Source: Prevotella sp. (GTDB taxonomy: Bacteria; Bacteroidota; Bacteroidia; Bacteroidales; Bacteroidaceae). Taken from it: DNA of 64,000 bases. The notes beneath the pieces were generated by a model. That model was not told the origin of the DNA and made no database searches. It worked only from the letters and a program-made list of their open reading frames with translations. How positions within the stretch are numbered: position 1 is the first letter of the stretch; each line of letters begins with the position of its first letter. Positions 16,491 to 25,568 of this stretch are shown piece after piece. The stretch covers positions 1 through 64,000 of the forward strand of contig JALEJI010000075.1 in NCBI GenBank assembly GCA_022769825.1, given 5' to 3'. The translations under genes were made by a program, and so were the position numbers.

Positions 16491-19400
16491 TTATGCCTTG
16501 ACAGGCTCAGCGGCTACAGGCTGCTCAGCGTTGTCTTCCATATTGTTGATCTTCTTGCCCAACACGATGTAAGCGATTGGCGAAGCGAGGAAGATGGAAC
16601 TCAACGTACCAACTACCACACCAACAATCATGGCGAACGAGAACGAACGGATGGAGTCGCCACCAAGGATGAAGATAGCGAGCAACACGATCAACGTGGA
16701 AACAGACGTGTTAATGGTACGCGCGAGGGTCTCGTTGATAGAGTCGTTGAACAACTTCTGCTTGTCACCCTTAGGATGCAAGCGGAGATTCTCACGAATA
16801 CGGTCGAACACCACCACGGAGTCATTGATGTCGTAACCAATCACCGTAAGGATGGCGCCGATAAACGCCTGGTCAATCTCAAGCGAGAAGCCTATCCAGC
16901 CATAGCAAAGCGAGAAGAGTCCGACGACCATTGTCGTGTCGATGGCCAAAGCCAAGATTGAACCGACAGAGAAACCGACGTTGCGGAAACGCAGAAGGAT
17001 ATAAAGGAATATGCAAAGCAAGGCCAAGCCTACACTTATGATAGCGTTCTTCGTAATATCCTTAGCCACCGAAGGTCCTACCTTTGAAGAACTGATGATG
17101 GAGCCACCCTGGCGGATGTCCGGGTTCTTGAAGGCGTCCACGTTAGCCTGGCTCACGAAGCCACTCTTATGGAGAGCGTTGTAGAGTATTGTCTCAGCCT
17201 TGTCGTCAGCGTTAGGATCGTTGCTGTCGATGTCCCAGTTGGTGCTCACGCGGATGGTCTGGCCGTCGGTGCCAATGGCGATAACTGTTGTAGTGGCAAG
17301 CTTGCCCTTGTCGGAACCAGTGGTGTTGACGAAAGCGTTTTGCAGCACAGGACGAACATCCTCAACGGGAACCGACTTGTTGAGCGTGACAACATAGTTG
17401 CGACCACCGGTGAAGTCGATGCTCTGGCTCAAGCCGCGAATGGCGAAGCTGGCAATGCAGATGACGATTGCCACGGCATAGACGACGAAGCTCACCTTGT
17501 ACATCGACATGAAACGATACTTGGTGTTCTGCATGAGGTTCTTTGAGAAACCGGTCCATAACTTCAAGTGCATCCACTTGCCATGATTGAGCTTGTACTC
17601 ATAGATAAGGCGAGTGAGGTAAACGGCGGTGAAGAAGTTACATACGATACCGATAATCCAAGTCGTGGCGAAACCACGGATAGGTCCTGTTCCGACAGCG
17701 AGAAGGATGATACCTGTTATCAATGAAGTGAGGTTGGAGTCGAAGATGGCAGAGAAAGCGTTGCTATAACCTTCGGATATGGCCTTTCTCATGTCCTTGC
17801 CCTTGCGAAGCTCCTCCTTGATACGCTCATAAACAAGCACGTTGGCATCCACGGCGGTACCCAACGAAAGCACCATACCGGCAATACCACTCATTGTCAA
17901 CGCGGCCTGGAACGACGTGAGTATGCCAAGCGTGAAGAACACGTTAACGAGCAACGCGCCAATGGCGATAGAGCCAGGGATGACATTGTAGATGGCGAGC
18001 ATGAAGATTATCAACAGCACAAAAGCCACGATGAACGAGACGATACCCTGCTGGATTGACTGCGCGCCGAGCGTAGGACCAACGACCTCCTCCTGCACGA
18101 TGTGGGCGGGAGCCGGCATACGACCGGAGTTAAGAGTGTTGGCAAGGTCCTTGGTGTCTTGCACCGTGAAGTTACCGCTGATAGAGCTTTGTCCACCGCT
18201 AATCTCGCCATTCACGCGAGGAGCGGAGTAAACCACGTTGTCGAGTGTGATGGCGATTGCCTTGCCCACGTTGGCCTTTGTCAGCTCGGCCCAACGGCGT
18301 GCGCCCTCAGAGTTCATGGTCATGGAAACCTCAGGCTGGCCAGTGAGCTGGTTGAACTCATCCTTAGCCTGAACGACCACGTCGCCTTCCAGTGGAGCAC
18401 GGCCGTTTGTCGTAGTGACCTTCAAGGCATGAAGCTCAAAGATGTTCTTTGCCTGGATGCCATCAGCTGGCTTGGCACTCCAAAGGAGCTTGAGGTCGCT
18501 GGGCAGGATTTGCTTTGCGAGGCTGCCATAGATAATCTTGTTGATGGCGGCGGTGTCGCGCACGCTTGCATATCCGCAAACGCTCAAGCCTTGGCCTGTG
18601 GTCTGCAGCATGGCGAGCAATGGGTGCAATTTCTTTGCCTCCTCAAGCTGCGCGTCTGGAGTGGCCTTGATGTTCTTCTTGGCGTCTTTGCCATTCTTGA
18701 GTTGGAACTTAGGCTTCTCCTGCTTTGCCTGCTTAACCTCCTTCTCGGCAGTGGCCTTGGCTGCGGCTACGTCGTTCTCGGCCTTGGCAGAGTCAGCGGC
18801 GACCTTCTCGTCGGCATCGCCATTGGCGACACGCTGGTCGAGCTGCTGCAGATAAGGAAGCACCTCGTCGGCGTTGTAGGTCTCCCAGAACTCCAAGTTG
18901 GCAGAGCCCTGCAAGAGTTTACGCATACGCTCAGGCTCGCGGATACCAGGCATCTCGACAGAGATACGGCCCTCGGCACCCTGCACCTTCTGGATGTTGG
19001 GCTGCACCACGCCAAACTGGTCGATACGCGTGCGTACCACATTGAAAGAGTTGTCAATGGCCGCAGACACCTCGGCGCGAAGCGTCTTCTCCACCTCGCT
19101 GTCTGTGCTTGTAGGAGAAACCTTGCCCTGCAGCTCAGTGGTGGCGAACACCTCGGCAAGCTTGTGGCCAGGGGCGTTCTTGTGATAAGCATTGATGAAA
19201 AGAGTGATGAAGTCGCCCTGTGTGGCTTGCAACTCCTTGCGAGCCTCGTCCATGGAACGGGTGAAGGCGATGTCGGTCTTGTGATCGGCAAGATTCTCCA
19301 CCACGTCGGGCACAGAGATCTCAAGGATCACATTCATACCGCCCTTAAGGTCCAGACCCAGACCAATCTGAGTCTCGAGGCACTTCTGATAGCTGTAGAT

Positions 19401-19565
19401 GCCAAGATACTTCACAGAATCCTTGTAATCCTGCTGGGCAACGGCATCGGGCCGCTTGGCCGCCTGACTGTCATAATAGCTTGTGGCAATCGGGAAGCTC
19501 AAGTAGAAGAGGCTCACGAGCGTCAGAAGAACGGCTGTCGTGATAACGATTCCTTTGTTTTGCAT
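16491..19565 (-). CDS. secDF: Protein translocase subunit SecDF (fused SecD-SecF)
   Basis: A 1024-residue fusion of SecD and SecF, the form typical of Bacteroidetes. The SecD half has TM1 at the N terminus, the GLDLKGGMNVILEI motif, a long periplasmic P1 region that includes an Ala/Lys/Glu-rich insertion (near residues 250-310), and five TM helices with LSLGTAVDANVLVYERIKEEL. The SecF half starts near residue 690 with SIDFTGGRNYVV and ends with GYDINDSVVVFDRIRENLR. It uses proton motive force to pull secreted proteins out of SecYEG on the periplasmic side. Single-gene transcript with its own promoter at 19620. Confidence 0.97.
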   Translation of the reverse strand: MQNKGIVITTAVLLTLVSLFYLSFPIATSYYDSQAAKRPDAVAQQDYKDSVKYLGIYSYQKCLETQIGLGLDLKGGMNVILEISVPDVVENLADHKTDIAFTRSMDEARKELQATQGDFITLFINAYHKNAPGHKLAEVFATTELQGKVSPTSTDSEVEKTLRAEVSAAIDNSFNVVRTRIDQFGVVQPNIQKVQGAEGRISVEMPGIREPERMRKLLQGSANLEFWETYNADEVLPYLQQLDQRVANGDADEKVAADSAKAENDVAAAKATAEKEVKQAKQEKPKFQLKNGKDAKKNIKATPDAQLEEAKKLHPLLAMLQTTGQGLSVCGYASVRDTAAINKIIYGSLAKQILPSDLKLLWSAKPADGIQAKNIFELHALKVTTTNGRAPLEGDVVVQAKDEFNQLTGQPEVSMTMNSEGARRWAELTKANVGKAIAITLDNVVYSAPRVNGEISGGQSSISGNFTVQDTKDLANTLNSGRMPAPAHIVQEEVVGPTLGAQSIQQGIVSFIVAFVLLIIFMLAIYNVIPGSIAIGALLVNVFFTLGILTSFQAALTMSGIAGMVLSLGTAVDANVLVYERIKEELRKGKDMRKAISEGYSNAFSAIFDSNLTSLITGIILLAVGTGPIRGFATTWIIGIVCNFFTAVYLTRLIYEYKLNHGKWMHLKLWTGFSKNLMQNTKYRFMSMYKVSFVVYAVAIVICIASFAIRGLSQSIDFTGGRNYVVTLNKSVPVEDVRPVLQNAFVNTTGSDKGKLATTTVIAIGTDGQTIRVSTNWDIDSNDPNADDKAETILYNALHKSGFVSQANVDAFKNPDIRQGGSIISSSKVGPSVAKDITKNAIISVGLALLCIFLYILLRFRNVGFSVGSILALAIDTTMVVGLFSLCYGWIGFSLEIDQAFIGAILTVIGYDINDSVVVFDRIRENLRLHPKGDKQKLFNDSINETLARTINTSVSTLIVLLAIFILGGDSIRSFSFAMIVGVVVGTLSSIFLASPIAYIVLGKKINNMEDNAEQPVAAEPVKA

Positions 19566-19619
19566 TGTGTTTGTTAGTTATTTTTGTTGTTTCTATTTCT
19601 CCAAAATATATAATATGTG

Positions 19620-19627
19620 CAAAGTTA
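19620..19627 (-). promoter_or_regulatory. -7 promoter motif of secDF
   Basis: TAACTTTG on the minus strand, 55 bases before the secDF ATG. Confidence 0.7.
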
Positions 19628-19666
19628 CAAGTTTTTTTAGTTTATAATGAAGAAAACTAAGGAAAA

Positions 19667-20734
19667 TTAAAGCATGAGCCAGCACATTATAGGATAATGG
19701 TCTGAATTTTTAATGGAATTGTCCACTTTGCAAGCATAGCGTTTAAAGTCCGGAGTGCAAAGTATATTGTCGATCCTGACATACATTCTCGACTTGTGAT
19801 AGCTTATGCCCGGACCGTTGCCGGTTTCCTCAAAGCAGTCGACAAGTCCCTTGGAAATGGTGCGATGCGCGTAAGAGAGCGGCGTGTCGTTGAAGTCGCC
19901 ACACACGATCATCGGCACTCCGCCATGATAAGCTATATACCTTGCCACCGCGTCAGCCTCGGGAGCGCGCTTCTTGGTTTGCTGGCCAAGGTGGTTGATA
20001 AGCCATTTTGACGTTCGTGTCACCGCCTTTCCTTTAAGCTCGCCTTTCATGAGCTGCTGAAACTGCTCCTTCTCGTCAAGGCTTAGCCCCGTGGTCTCAA
20101 GGTGGTTGTTCACGACGATGACATCGCGATGGCGCACCCTCAACTTGAAAGCGCAACTCATGTTGCCTTTCGATTGATAACGTATGTGCTCCTTTGAGAG
20201 TATGGGGTACTTGGAGAAGATGGTCATGAAGTCGCCCTTGTTCTTGGCCGTGTCCTTATACTCATATACCTTTCCCAAGATGGAGTCGACCTGCACGCTG
20301 CCGACCTCATGTTCCGCAGACTCTTGCAGGCACACGATGTCGGCATCCTGGCGTTTTATGTATTGGAGTATGGCATTAGGCTTGTCGCGATTCTCCCATC
20401 CAGCATAGTTATACACGTTGTATGACAACACCTTAATGCTTCCCTTTGGCGGATCGGACGGGAAGTTGAAGGGACAATATTTCCTCACCGGCCCATAGCA
20501 CACGACAAAGCCCAACAAGGGTATGATGACCATCTTGACCTTTACCAACGCCCAAAAGACGAGAAAGAAGAAATTGATGGCAAGGACAACGGGAAAGAAT
20601 AAACCCATGTTGCTCAGCTTGGGCCATACCGTAGGGTCCACCTTGCCGGCATTGCCAATGAGCAGCATGAGCAGGATGGAAGCCACGTTGGCCCCACCTA
20701 TTATCTGAAAGGCTACACGCAATACCTTGCTCAT
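19667..20734 (-). CDS. Membrane-anchored endonuclease/exonuclease/phosphatase (EEP) family hydrolase
   Basis: A 355-residue protein with two or three N-terminal transmembrane helices (residues 1-80) and a C-terminal EEP catalytic domain. Catalytic motifs are in order: LSYNVYN, DIVCLQES (metal-binding Glu), NNHLETTG (His), VCGDFNDTP (Asp-x-Asn) and NSDHYPI (Ser-Asp-His). The domain should hydrolyse phosphodiester bonds outside the cytoplasmic membrane; whether nucleic acid or lipid headgroup is unknown. Its ATG overlaps the stop of the rhomboid gene by four bases, so the two are translationally coupled, a pairing that recurs in Bacteroidales. Confidence 0.88.
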   Translation of the reverse strand: MSKVLRVAFQIIGGANVASILLMLLIGNAGKVDPTVWPKLSNMGLFFPVVLAINFFFLVFWALVKVKMVIIPLLGFVVCYGPVRKYCPFNFPSDPPKGSIKVLSYNVYNYAGWENRDKPNAILQYIKRQDADIVCLQESAEHEVGSVQVDSILGKVYEYKDTAKNKGDFMTIFSKYPILSKEHIRYQSKGNMSCAFKLRVRHRDVIVVNNHLETTGLSLDEKEQFQQLMKGELKGKAVTRTSKWLINHLGQQTKKRAPEADAVARYIAYHGGVPMIVCGDFNDTPLSYAHRTISKGLVDCFEETGNGPGISYHKSRMYVRIDNILCTPDFKRYACKVDNSIKNSDHYPIMCWLML

Positions 20735-21624
20735 TTCTTGCTTTGATCGAAGAGGGTCTGCTTCTCGTCACGCGTCAGACTGTCGTAACCGCTCTTGCGT
20801 ATCTTGTCAAGGATGCGGTCAACCTCCTCTTGCTTGGCCCTTTTGTTGGCGTTGTAGTCCCAGTCGGGATTATCGTTACGCTGACGTTTAATCTTGCTTT
20901 GCTCCCACTTGCTTCTCATGTTGTTGAAAAACTGCGAGCCACCTTGCATTCCGCCACCGTAAGGATGCCGCTGCCAATACCTTATCAAGAAGAATCCGAA
21001 TATCATGCCGCCGAGGTGCGCTATATGAGCCACCTGCGAGCCTGGCTGGGCAAGCGCTGAGAAAAACTCCACCGCTATGGAGCCGAGCACCATCCACTTG
21101 GCCTTGATGGGAATTGGAATTGGTATGATGAACATTCGCTCATCCGGAAACATCATGCCAAAGGCGAGAAGCAAAGAATAGATGGCACCGGAAGCCCCAA
21201 CCGTGGTCCAAAGTCTCAGCGCAGAGTCGTTGGCGGCGGCCACTTGCAGCAACTGCGAGAAGCCGTAGCCAGCGTCGGAAGAGATGACATAAAACTGCAC
21301 AAACTGGGCTATCTCTTGCATCAATCCAGCGCCGACGCCACAAAAAAGATAGTAGGCGATGAAACGGCGAGGCCCCCAAACGCGCTCCATCACGGAGCCG
21401 AACATCCACAGCATGAACATGTTGAGGATGATGTGCTCCCAACCGCCATGCATGAACATATAAGTAATGAGCTGATATACATGGAAATCGGTGGCAAGGA
21501 AGAAATGCAGGCCAAACAAAGAGTTGAGGTCAACAACTCCTGTCTTCCCCAAGGCGAGCATGGCCATGAAACACAAGAGATTTACGATAATGAGGTTGCG
21601 GGTTACCGCGGGTATTCTAAGCAT
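20731..21624 (-). CDS. Rhomboid-family intramembrane serine protease
   Basis: A 297-residue protein with six core transmembrane helices. The catalytic Ser is in GASGAIYSLL and the His in HIAHLGGMIFGF, the Ser/His dyad of active rhomboids; HMFMHGGWEHIILNMFMLWMFG is the conserved TM2 region. A C-terminal charged cytoplasmic tail of about 70 residues is predicted to be helical. It cleaves transmembrane substrates within the bilayer. First gene of a two-gene operon with the EEP hydrolase, with a TAATTTTG promoter motif at 21685. Confidence 0.93.
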   Translation of the reverse strand: MLRIPAVTRNLIIVNLLCFMAMLALGKTGVVDLNSLFGLHFFLATDFHVYQLITYMFMHGGWEHIILNMFMLWMFGSVMERVWGPRRFIAYYLFCGVGAGLMQEIAQFVQFYVISSDAGYGFSQLLQVAAANDSALRLWTTVGASGAIYSLLLAFGMMFPDERMFIIPIPIPIKAKWMVLGSIAVEFFSALAQPGSQVAHIAHLGGMIFGFFLIRYWQRHPYGGGMQGGSQFFNNMRSKWEQSKIKRQRNDNPDWDYNANKRAKQEEVDRILDKIRKSGYDSLTRDEKQTLFDQSKK

Positions 21625-21684
21625 AACTTACTATATAATTCCATTTTCAAGCCGCCGCGCATTGCCGACAAGGCGACATCGTTG

Positions 21685-21692
21685 CAAAATTA
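21685..21692 (-). promoter_or_regulatory. -7 promoter motif of the rhomboid/EEP operon
   Basis: TAATTTTG on the minus strand, 61 bases before the rhomboid ATG. One of the weaker matches to TAnnTTTG in actual practice. Confidence 0.5.
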
Positions 21693-21797
21693 CGAAAAAA
21701 AGCCCTTAAAAGTCCATTCCGCGAGCCTTTTACCACTTTTTTTAGGCTTTTATGTCATTTTTCTTTTCTTTTTGTTTGTTGAATGAAACTATTGCAC

Positions 21798-21805
21798 TAT
21801 ATTTG
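21798..21805 (+). promoter_or_regulatory. -7 promoter motif of the HU gene
   Basis: TATATTTG, 110 bases before the HU ATG, preceded at about -33 by TTTGTTTG. It implies a leader of roughly 100 bases. Confidence 0.6.
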
Positions 21806-21914
21806 TCGCTGAATAAGGGATTTAGAGCAAAAACCATGGTTGCCGTCCTTTTTCCACCACCCCAAAGCACATAAATAATCAAGCAAGACAAACCCATTAA
21901 ACTATATCACAATT

Positions 21915-22190
21915 ATGACAAAAGCAGATCTTATCAAGAAGATTGCCACGGCAGCCAATATCAACGCCACTGAAGCCAAGCAAGCTCTCGATGCCGCGAC
22001 AGAGTCTATCAAGCAAGCTCTTGCCGCAGGCGAGAAGATTCAACTCTTAGGTTTCGGCACGTTCTCTGTCAACGAGCGTCCGGCACGCGAGGGCAAGAAC
22101 CCGCAGACAGGCGAGGCCATACACATCGACGCAAAGAAGGTTGCCAAGTTCAAGGCTGGCGCTGACTTTGAAAAGCTGCTCAACGCGTAA
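21915..22190 (+). CDS. HU-family nucleoid DNA-binding protein
   Basis: A 91-residue HU. MTKADLIKKIATAA begins the dimerisation helices, GFGTFSVNERPAREGKNPQTGE is the diagnostic beta-arm entry (Pro at the tip intercalates DNA), and KKVAKFKAGADFEKLLN is the closing helix. It compacts and bends chromosomal DNA. Single-gene transcript with promoter at 21798 and a hairpin at 22227. Confidence 0.96.
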   Translation: MTKADLIKKIATAANINATEAKQALDAATESIKQALAAGEKIQLLGFGTFSVNERPAREGKNPQTGEAIHIDAKKVAKFKAGADFEKLLNA

Positions 22191-22226
22191 GCTCGGCAAC
22201 AACCAACAAAAGATTTAACTAAACAT

Positions 22227-22257
22227 ACCCTGGGAAGCCACCATGCATTCCCAGGGT
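22227..22257 (+). terminator. Hairpin after the HU gene
   Basis: Perfect 10-bp stem ACCCTGGGAA/TTCCCAGGGT, 36 bases past the HU stop. Only a broken T stretch follows, so termination is likely but not certain. Confidence 0.65.
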
Positions 22258-22555
22258 GTTGCATTTATATGCAAATTATTGTTACGCACAATTGATTTTC
22301 ATCGCAAAACAGACGAAAAGCGTGTAAATATTTGCCAAATTCATTATTAAGGCTTAATTTTGCAGCTGGGAGAAACGGCAAACTATTAAAACTCATACTT
22401 GGCAAATAGTTTTTCGCTATCTTAATATATCTTTGTTAGAAAGGACGTTATAACATTTGACGTGCATTTTTCTCGTTAAGATATAATGTCAGCAAATGGT
22501 AAAAACAACTATAAGATAATAATAACAATTGATTTAGAAAATCCAAATTATCAAA
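22258..22555 (+). promoter_or_regulatory. Regulatory region of the second SusCD pair with a spaced inverted repeat
   Basis: A+T-rich gap without coding signal. It holds a TATCTTTG -7 motif at 22428-22435, an upstream TAATTTTG at 22355-22362, and a 10-bp inverted repeat TATTTGCCAA (22329-22338) / TTGGCAAATA (22399-22408) that brackets the upstream motif and ends 20 bases before the main -7. That layout fits an operator for a regulator of this locus. The expected leader is about 115 bases. Confidence 0.5.
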
Positions 22556-25555
22556 ATGTATAACAAGAAAAGAAGCGGCATGAGGACGTGGAGACGCTGC
22601 CTGTTGGCAAGCTCATTCCTCATTGCCAGCTCCACGGCATTTGCCGAAAGCGACATCAGTGGCACTGTGGTCGATGCCAAGGGAACCCCATTGGCGGGAG
22701 TGGTAGTGAGAGTGGAAGGAAGCAAGAAAGGCACTATCACCGACGGCAACGGTCGCTACTCCATCGACGCCACGCCCTCGCAACGTCTGCAATTCTCGTT
22801 TCTCGGTTTCACGAGCCAAACGGTTAAGGCCGGGCAAAGCAGTCAAGTGGTGTTGCAGGAAGACGACAAGACCCTCAGCGAAGTGGTGGTAGTGGGCTAC
22901 GGCACAATGCGAAGGAAGGACGTGACAAGTTCCATCACTACATTGAAACAAGACGACCTCAACCTTGGCGTTGTGACAACGCCTGGCGAGCTCTTGCAGG
23001 GCAAGGTTCCCGGACTCGTCGTCACTACCACGGCCGACCCCAACGGCGAGCCGTCTGTCACCCTTCGCGGCGCCTCCACGCTTCGCACGGGCGAGGCTAT
23101 GCAACCTTATTATATAGTGGACGGCGTGCCTGGAGTGGACCTCTCATTGATATCACCCGACGACATTGAAAGCATCGACGTGCTGCGCGATGCCACGGCA
23201 ACGGCCATATACGGCTCCAAGGCCGCCAACGGCGTCATCATCGTGACGACGAAAAAAGGGCACAACGGCACCGCGCGAATAGGTTATCGTGGATACGCTG
23301 CAATTGAAAGCGTGTCGAAAGACCTGGAGCTTGCCTCTGCCACAGACCTGCGCGATTACGCCAAGACCAACAACTTCACCTTGCCTGACGACAAGTGCGC
23401 CGACACCAATTGGCAGAAAGAAGTGGAGCGCATGGGCTTCAGCCACAACCACAACCTCTCGGTGAGCGGCGGGACCAACAAGTCGAGCTACAACGTCAGC
23501 CTCAACTATCTCAACCACAAAGGCGTGATAAAGGGCACCGACAAAGAGCGATTCTCGGCAAGGGCCTTGGCACAGTCAAAGGTGATGCACGACAGGCTCA
23601 GCCTCGCGCTCGGCGTGAACTACAGCCGCACGGAAAGCAACGACGTGCCAAGCGGAGGCGACTGGGGCGAGGGCGTCACCGACGCCATGGCATACTATTC
23701 GCCGATACAGCCGGTCAGGAACGAGGACGGCAGCTGGTTCAGCTCATCGAGCGTAACCCACTACTACAACCCCGTGTCGATGATAAACGAAGACATAATG
23801 AACTATGTGAAGAAACGGCTGCAAGTCACGGGCAAGGCCGACCTCAACATCATGAAAGGTCTCACCTGGAGCGCGCAGTTCTCTTACTCTGACAGGCAGA
23901 ACATCACGTCAATCTACCACTCCACACAATCGCAAATCACGCAAAGCAACGGGCAGGCCACTCGCAGCACCTACTTCAGCGACAAGAAGGTGTTTGAGAC
24001 TTATGCCAACTATCAAGCCAACATCGGCGACGACCACCGCCTCGGGTTCATGGCTGGATATTCTTGGGAAGAGTCAAACCAAGACGACGGCTTCGGGCTC
24101 ACTGTGAAAGACTTCTACAACGACAACCTGAAGTATTATGACCTCACGTTCGCCAACAAGATTGACGGCATCGACGCCGTGGAGAGTGGCAACCTGTCTA
24201 CCCTTCGCATGATTTCCTTCTATGGGCGTGCCAACTACTCGTTTGCCGACAAATACAGCCTCCAGGCGACCCTGCGTCGCGATGGCTCGTCGGCCTTCGG
24301 CAAGAACAACCGTTGGGCCACGTTCCCGTCGGTGAGCGCGGCTTGGCGACTGAGCGAGGAAAGCTTCATAAAGAAGCTCAACGTTTTCGACAACCTGTCG
24401 CTGCACGTCGGCTATGGCGTGAGCGGCAACTCGCTTGGCTTCGACGCCTTCACCGCCTTGCAGACATACGCGGCAACGGGATGGTTCCAGTATACCGACT
24501 CGAAGGGACAGACAAGCAACATGCACACCATCGGCGCCACTAACAACTCCAACCCCAACCTGAAATGGGAACGCACGGGGATGTTCAACATCGGCGTCGA
24601 CTTCGGGTTCTTCGGTGGCCGGCTGTCGGGAACGGTGGAATACTACGACAAGCGCACCTCCGACCTCATTTATTATTACCCCGTGTCGACCAACCGCTAC
24701 GCCTTCGGCACCATGACGGCCAACGTGGGCGACATAAGCAACAAGGGCGTGGAACTGAGCATACACGCCGTGCCGGTGATGACAAAAGACTTCAAGTGGT
24801 CCACGGCGCTTAACCTCTCGCACAACAGCAACAAGGTGGCGAAGCTCTCCAACCAGACGTTCTCGGTCAACTATATCAACGAGGCCGACTGCATGATTAC
24901 CGGCAACAACGGTGTCTGCGTGCAGCGCATAATGGAAGGAAGCCCCATCGGGCAGTTCTATACCTACGAGTGGGCTGGATATGATGACAATGGCGTCAGC
25001 CAGTTTTACGTTCACGACCCTGCCACGGGCGAGCGCACCGGCGAGACGACCACCAAGCCTCAAGACACCGACCGCGTGAAGACCGGAAGCGCGCAACCCA
25101 AGCTTACTTACGGATGGAACAACACGCTGTCTTACAAGCGCTGGAGCCTCAACGCCTTCTTCCAAGGCGTCGTCGGCAACAAGATTTTCAACGCCCTGCG
25201 CGCGCAGGGCAACTGCGTAAGCCTTATCTCGCAGGGCAAGAACGTGCTGAAGGAGTGTCTCACCGACCAGAGATATGGCGACGTGAACTCGCAAGCGCCT
25301 TCCGACCGATGGATAGAGAACGGCAGTTACCTTCGCCTGTCGACGCTCACCCTGGCCTACGATTTCGGGAAGATAAGCGATTGGGTCAGCGGCCTCTCCT
25401 TCTATGCCACTTGCGACAACGTGTTCACCATCACGGGCTACAAGGGCACCGACCCGGAAGTGGACCTCGGCGGACTGACGCCCGGCATACAATGGCGCAA
25501 CATGTATTATCCACACACTCGCACGTTCATGATGGGCGTGAAAGTCAACTTTTAA
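22556..25555 (+). CDS. SusC/RagA-type TonB-dependent outer membrane transporter
   Basis: A 999-residue complete SusC. It has a basic N terminus and signal peptide ending STAFA, then a CarboxypepD_reg-like domain (DISGTVVDAKGTPLAGVVVRVEG), the TonB-box region before VVVGYGTMRRKDVTSS, and a plug with LRGASTLRTGEAMQPYYIVDGVPG and IYGSKAANGVIIVTTKKG. The barrel ends in TFMMGVKVNF. An internal ATG at 22580 is an alternative start nearer the hydrophobic core. The partner SusD begins 13 bases downstream. No glycosidase or regulator accompanies the pair, so the cargo is not predictable. Confidence 0.95.
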   Translation: MYNKKRSGMRTWRRCLLASSFLIASSTAFAESDISGTVVDAKGTPLAGVVVRVEGSKKGTITDGNGRYSIDATPSQRLQFSFLGFTSQTVKAGQSSQVVLQEDDKTLSEVVVVGYGTMRRKDVTSSITTLKQDDLNLGVVTTPGELLQGKVPGLVVTTTADPNGEPSVTLRGASTLRTGEAMQPYYIVDGVPGVDLSLISPDDIESIDVLRDATATAIYGSKAANGVIIVTTKKGHNGTARIGYRGYAAIESVSKDLELASATDLRDYAKTNNFTLPDDKCADTNWQKEVERMGFSHNHNLSVSGGTNKSSYNVSLNYLNHKGVIKGTDKERFSARALAQSKVMHDRLSLALGVNYSRTESNDVPSGGDWGEGVTDAMAYYSPIQPVRNEDGSWFSSSSVTHYYNPVSMINEDIMNYVKKRLQVTGKADLNIMKGLTWSAQFSYSDRQNITSIYHSTQSQITQSNGQATRSTYFSDKKVFETYANYQANIGDDHRLGFMAGYSWEESNQDDGFGLTVKDFYNDNLKYYDLTFANKIDGIDAVESGNLSTLRMISFYGRANYSFADKYSLQATLRRDGSSAFGKNNRWATFPSVSAAWRLSEESFIKKLNVFDNLSLHVGYGVSGNSLGFDAFTALQTYAATGWFQYTDSKGQTSNMHTIGATNNSNPNLKWERTGMFNIGVDFGFFGGRLSGTVEYYDKRTSDLIYYYPVSTNRYAFGTMTANVGDISNKGVELSIHAVPVMTKDFKWSTALNLSHNSNKVAKLSNQTFSVNYINEADCMITGNNGVCVQRIMEGSPIGQFYTYEWAGYDDNGVSQFYVHDPATGERTGETTTKPQDTDRVKTGSAQPKLTYGWNNTLSYKRWSLNAFFQGVVGNKIFNALRAQGNCVSLISQGKNVLKECLTDQRYGDVNSQAPSDRWIENGSYLRLSTLTLAYDFGKISDWVSGLSFYATCDNVFTITGYKGTDPEVDLGGLTPGIQWRNMYYPHTRTFMMGVKVNF

Positions 25556-25568
25556 TGTTTAAGCTATC

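Noticed and set aside
18102..19577. 491-codon plus-strand frame opposite secDF
   Set aside because: Antisense shadow of an unmistakable SecD sequence; no promoter or ribosome-binding site.
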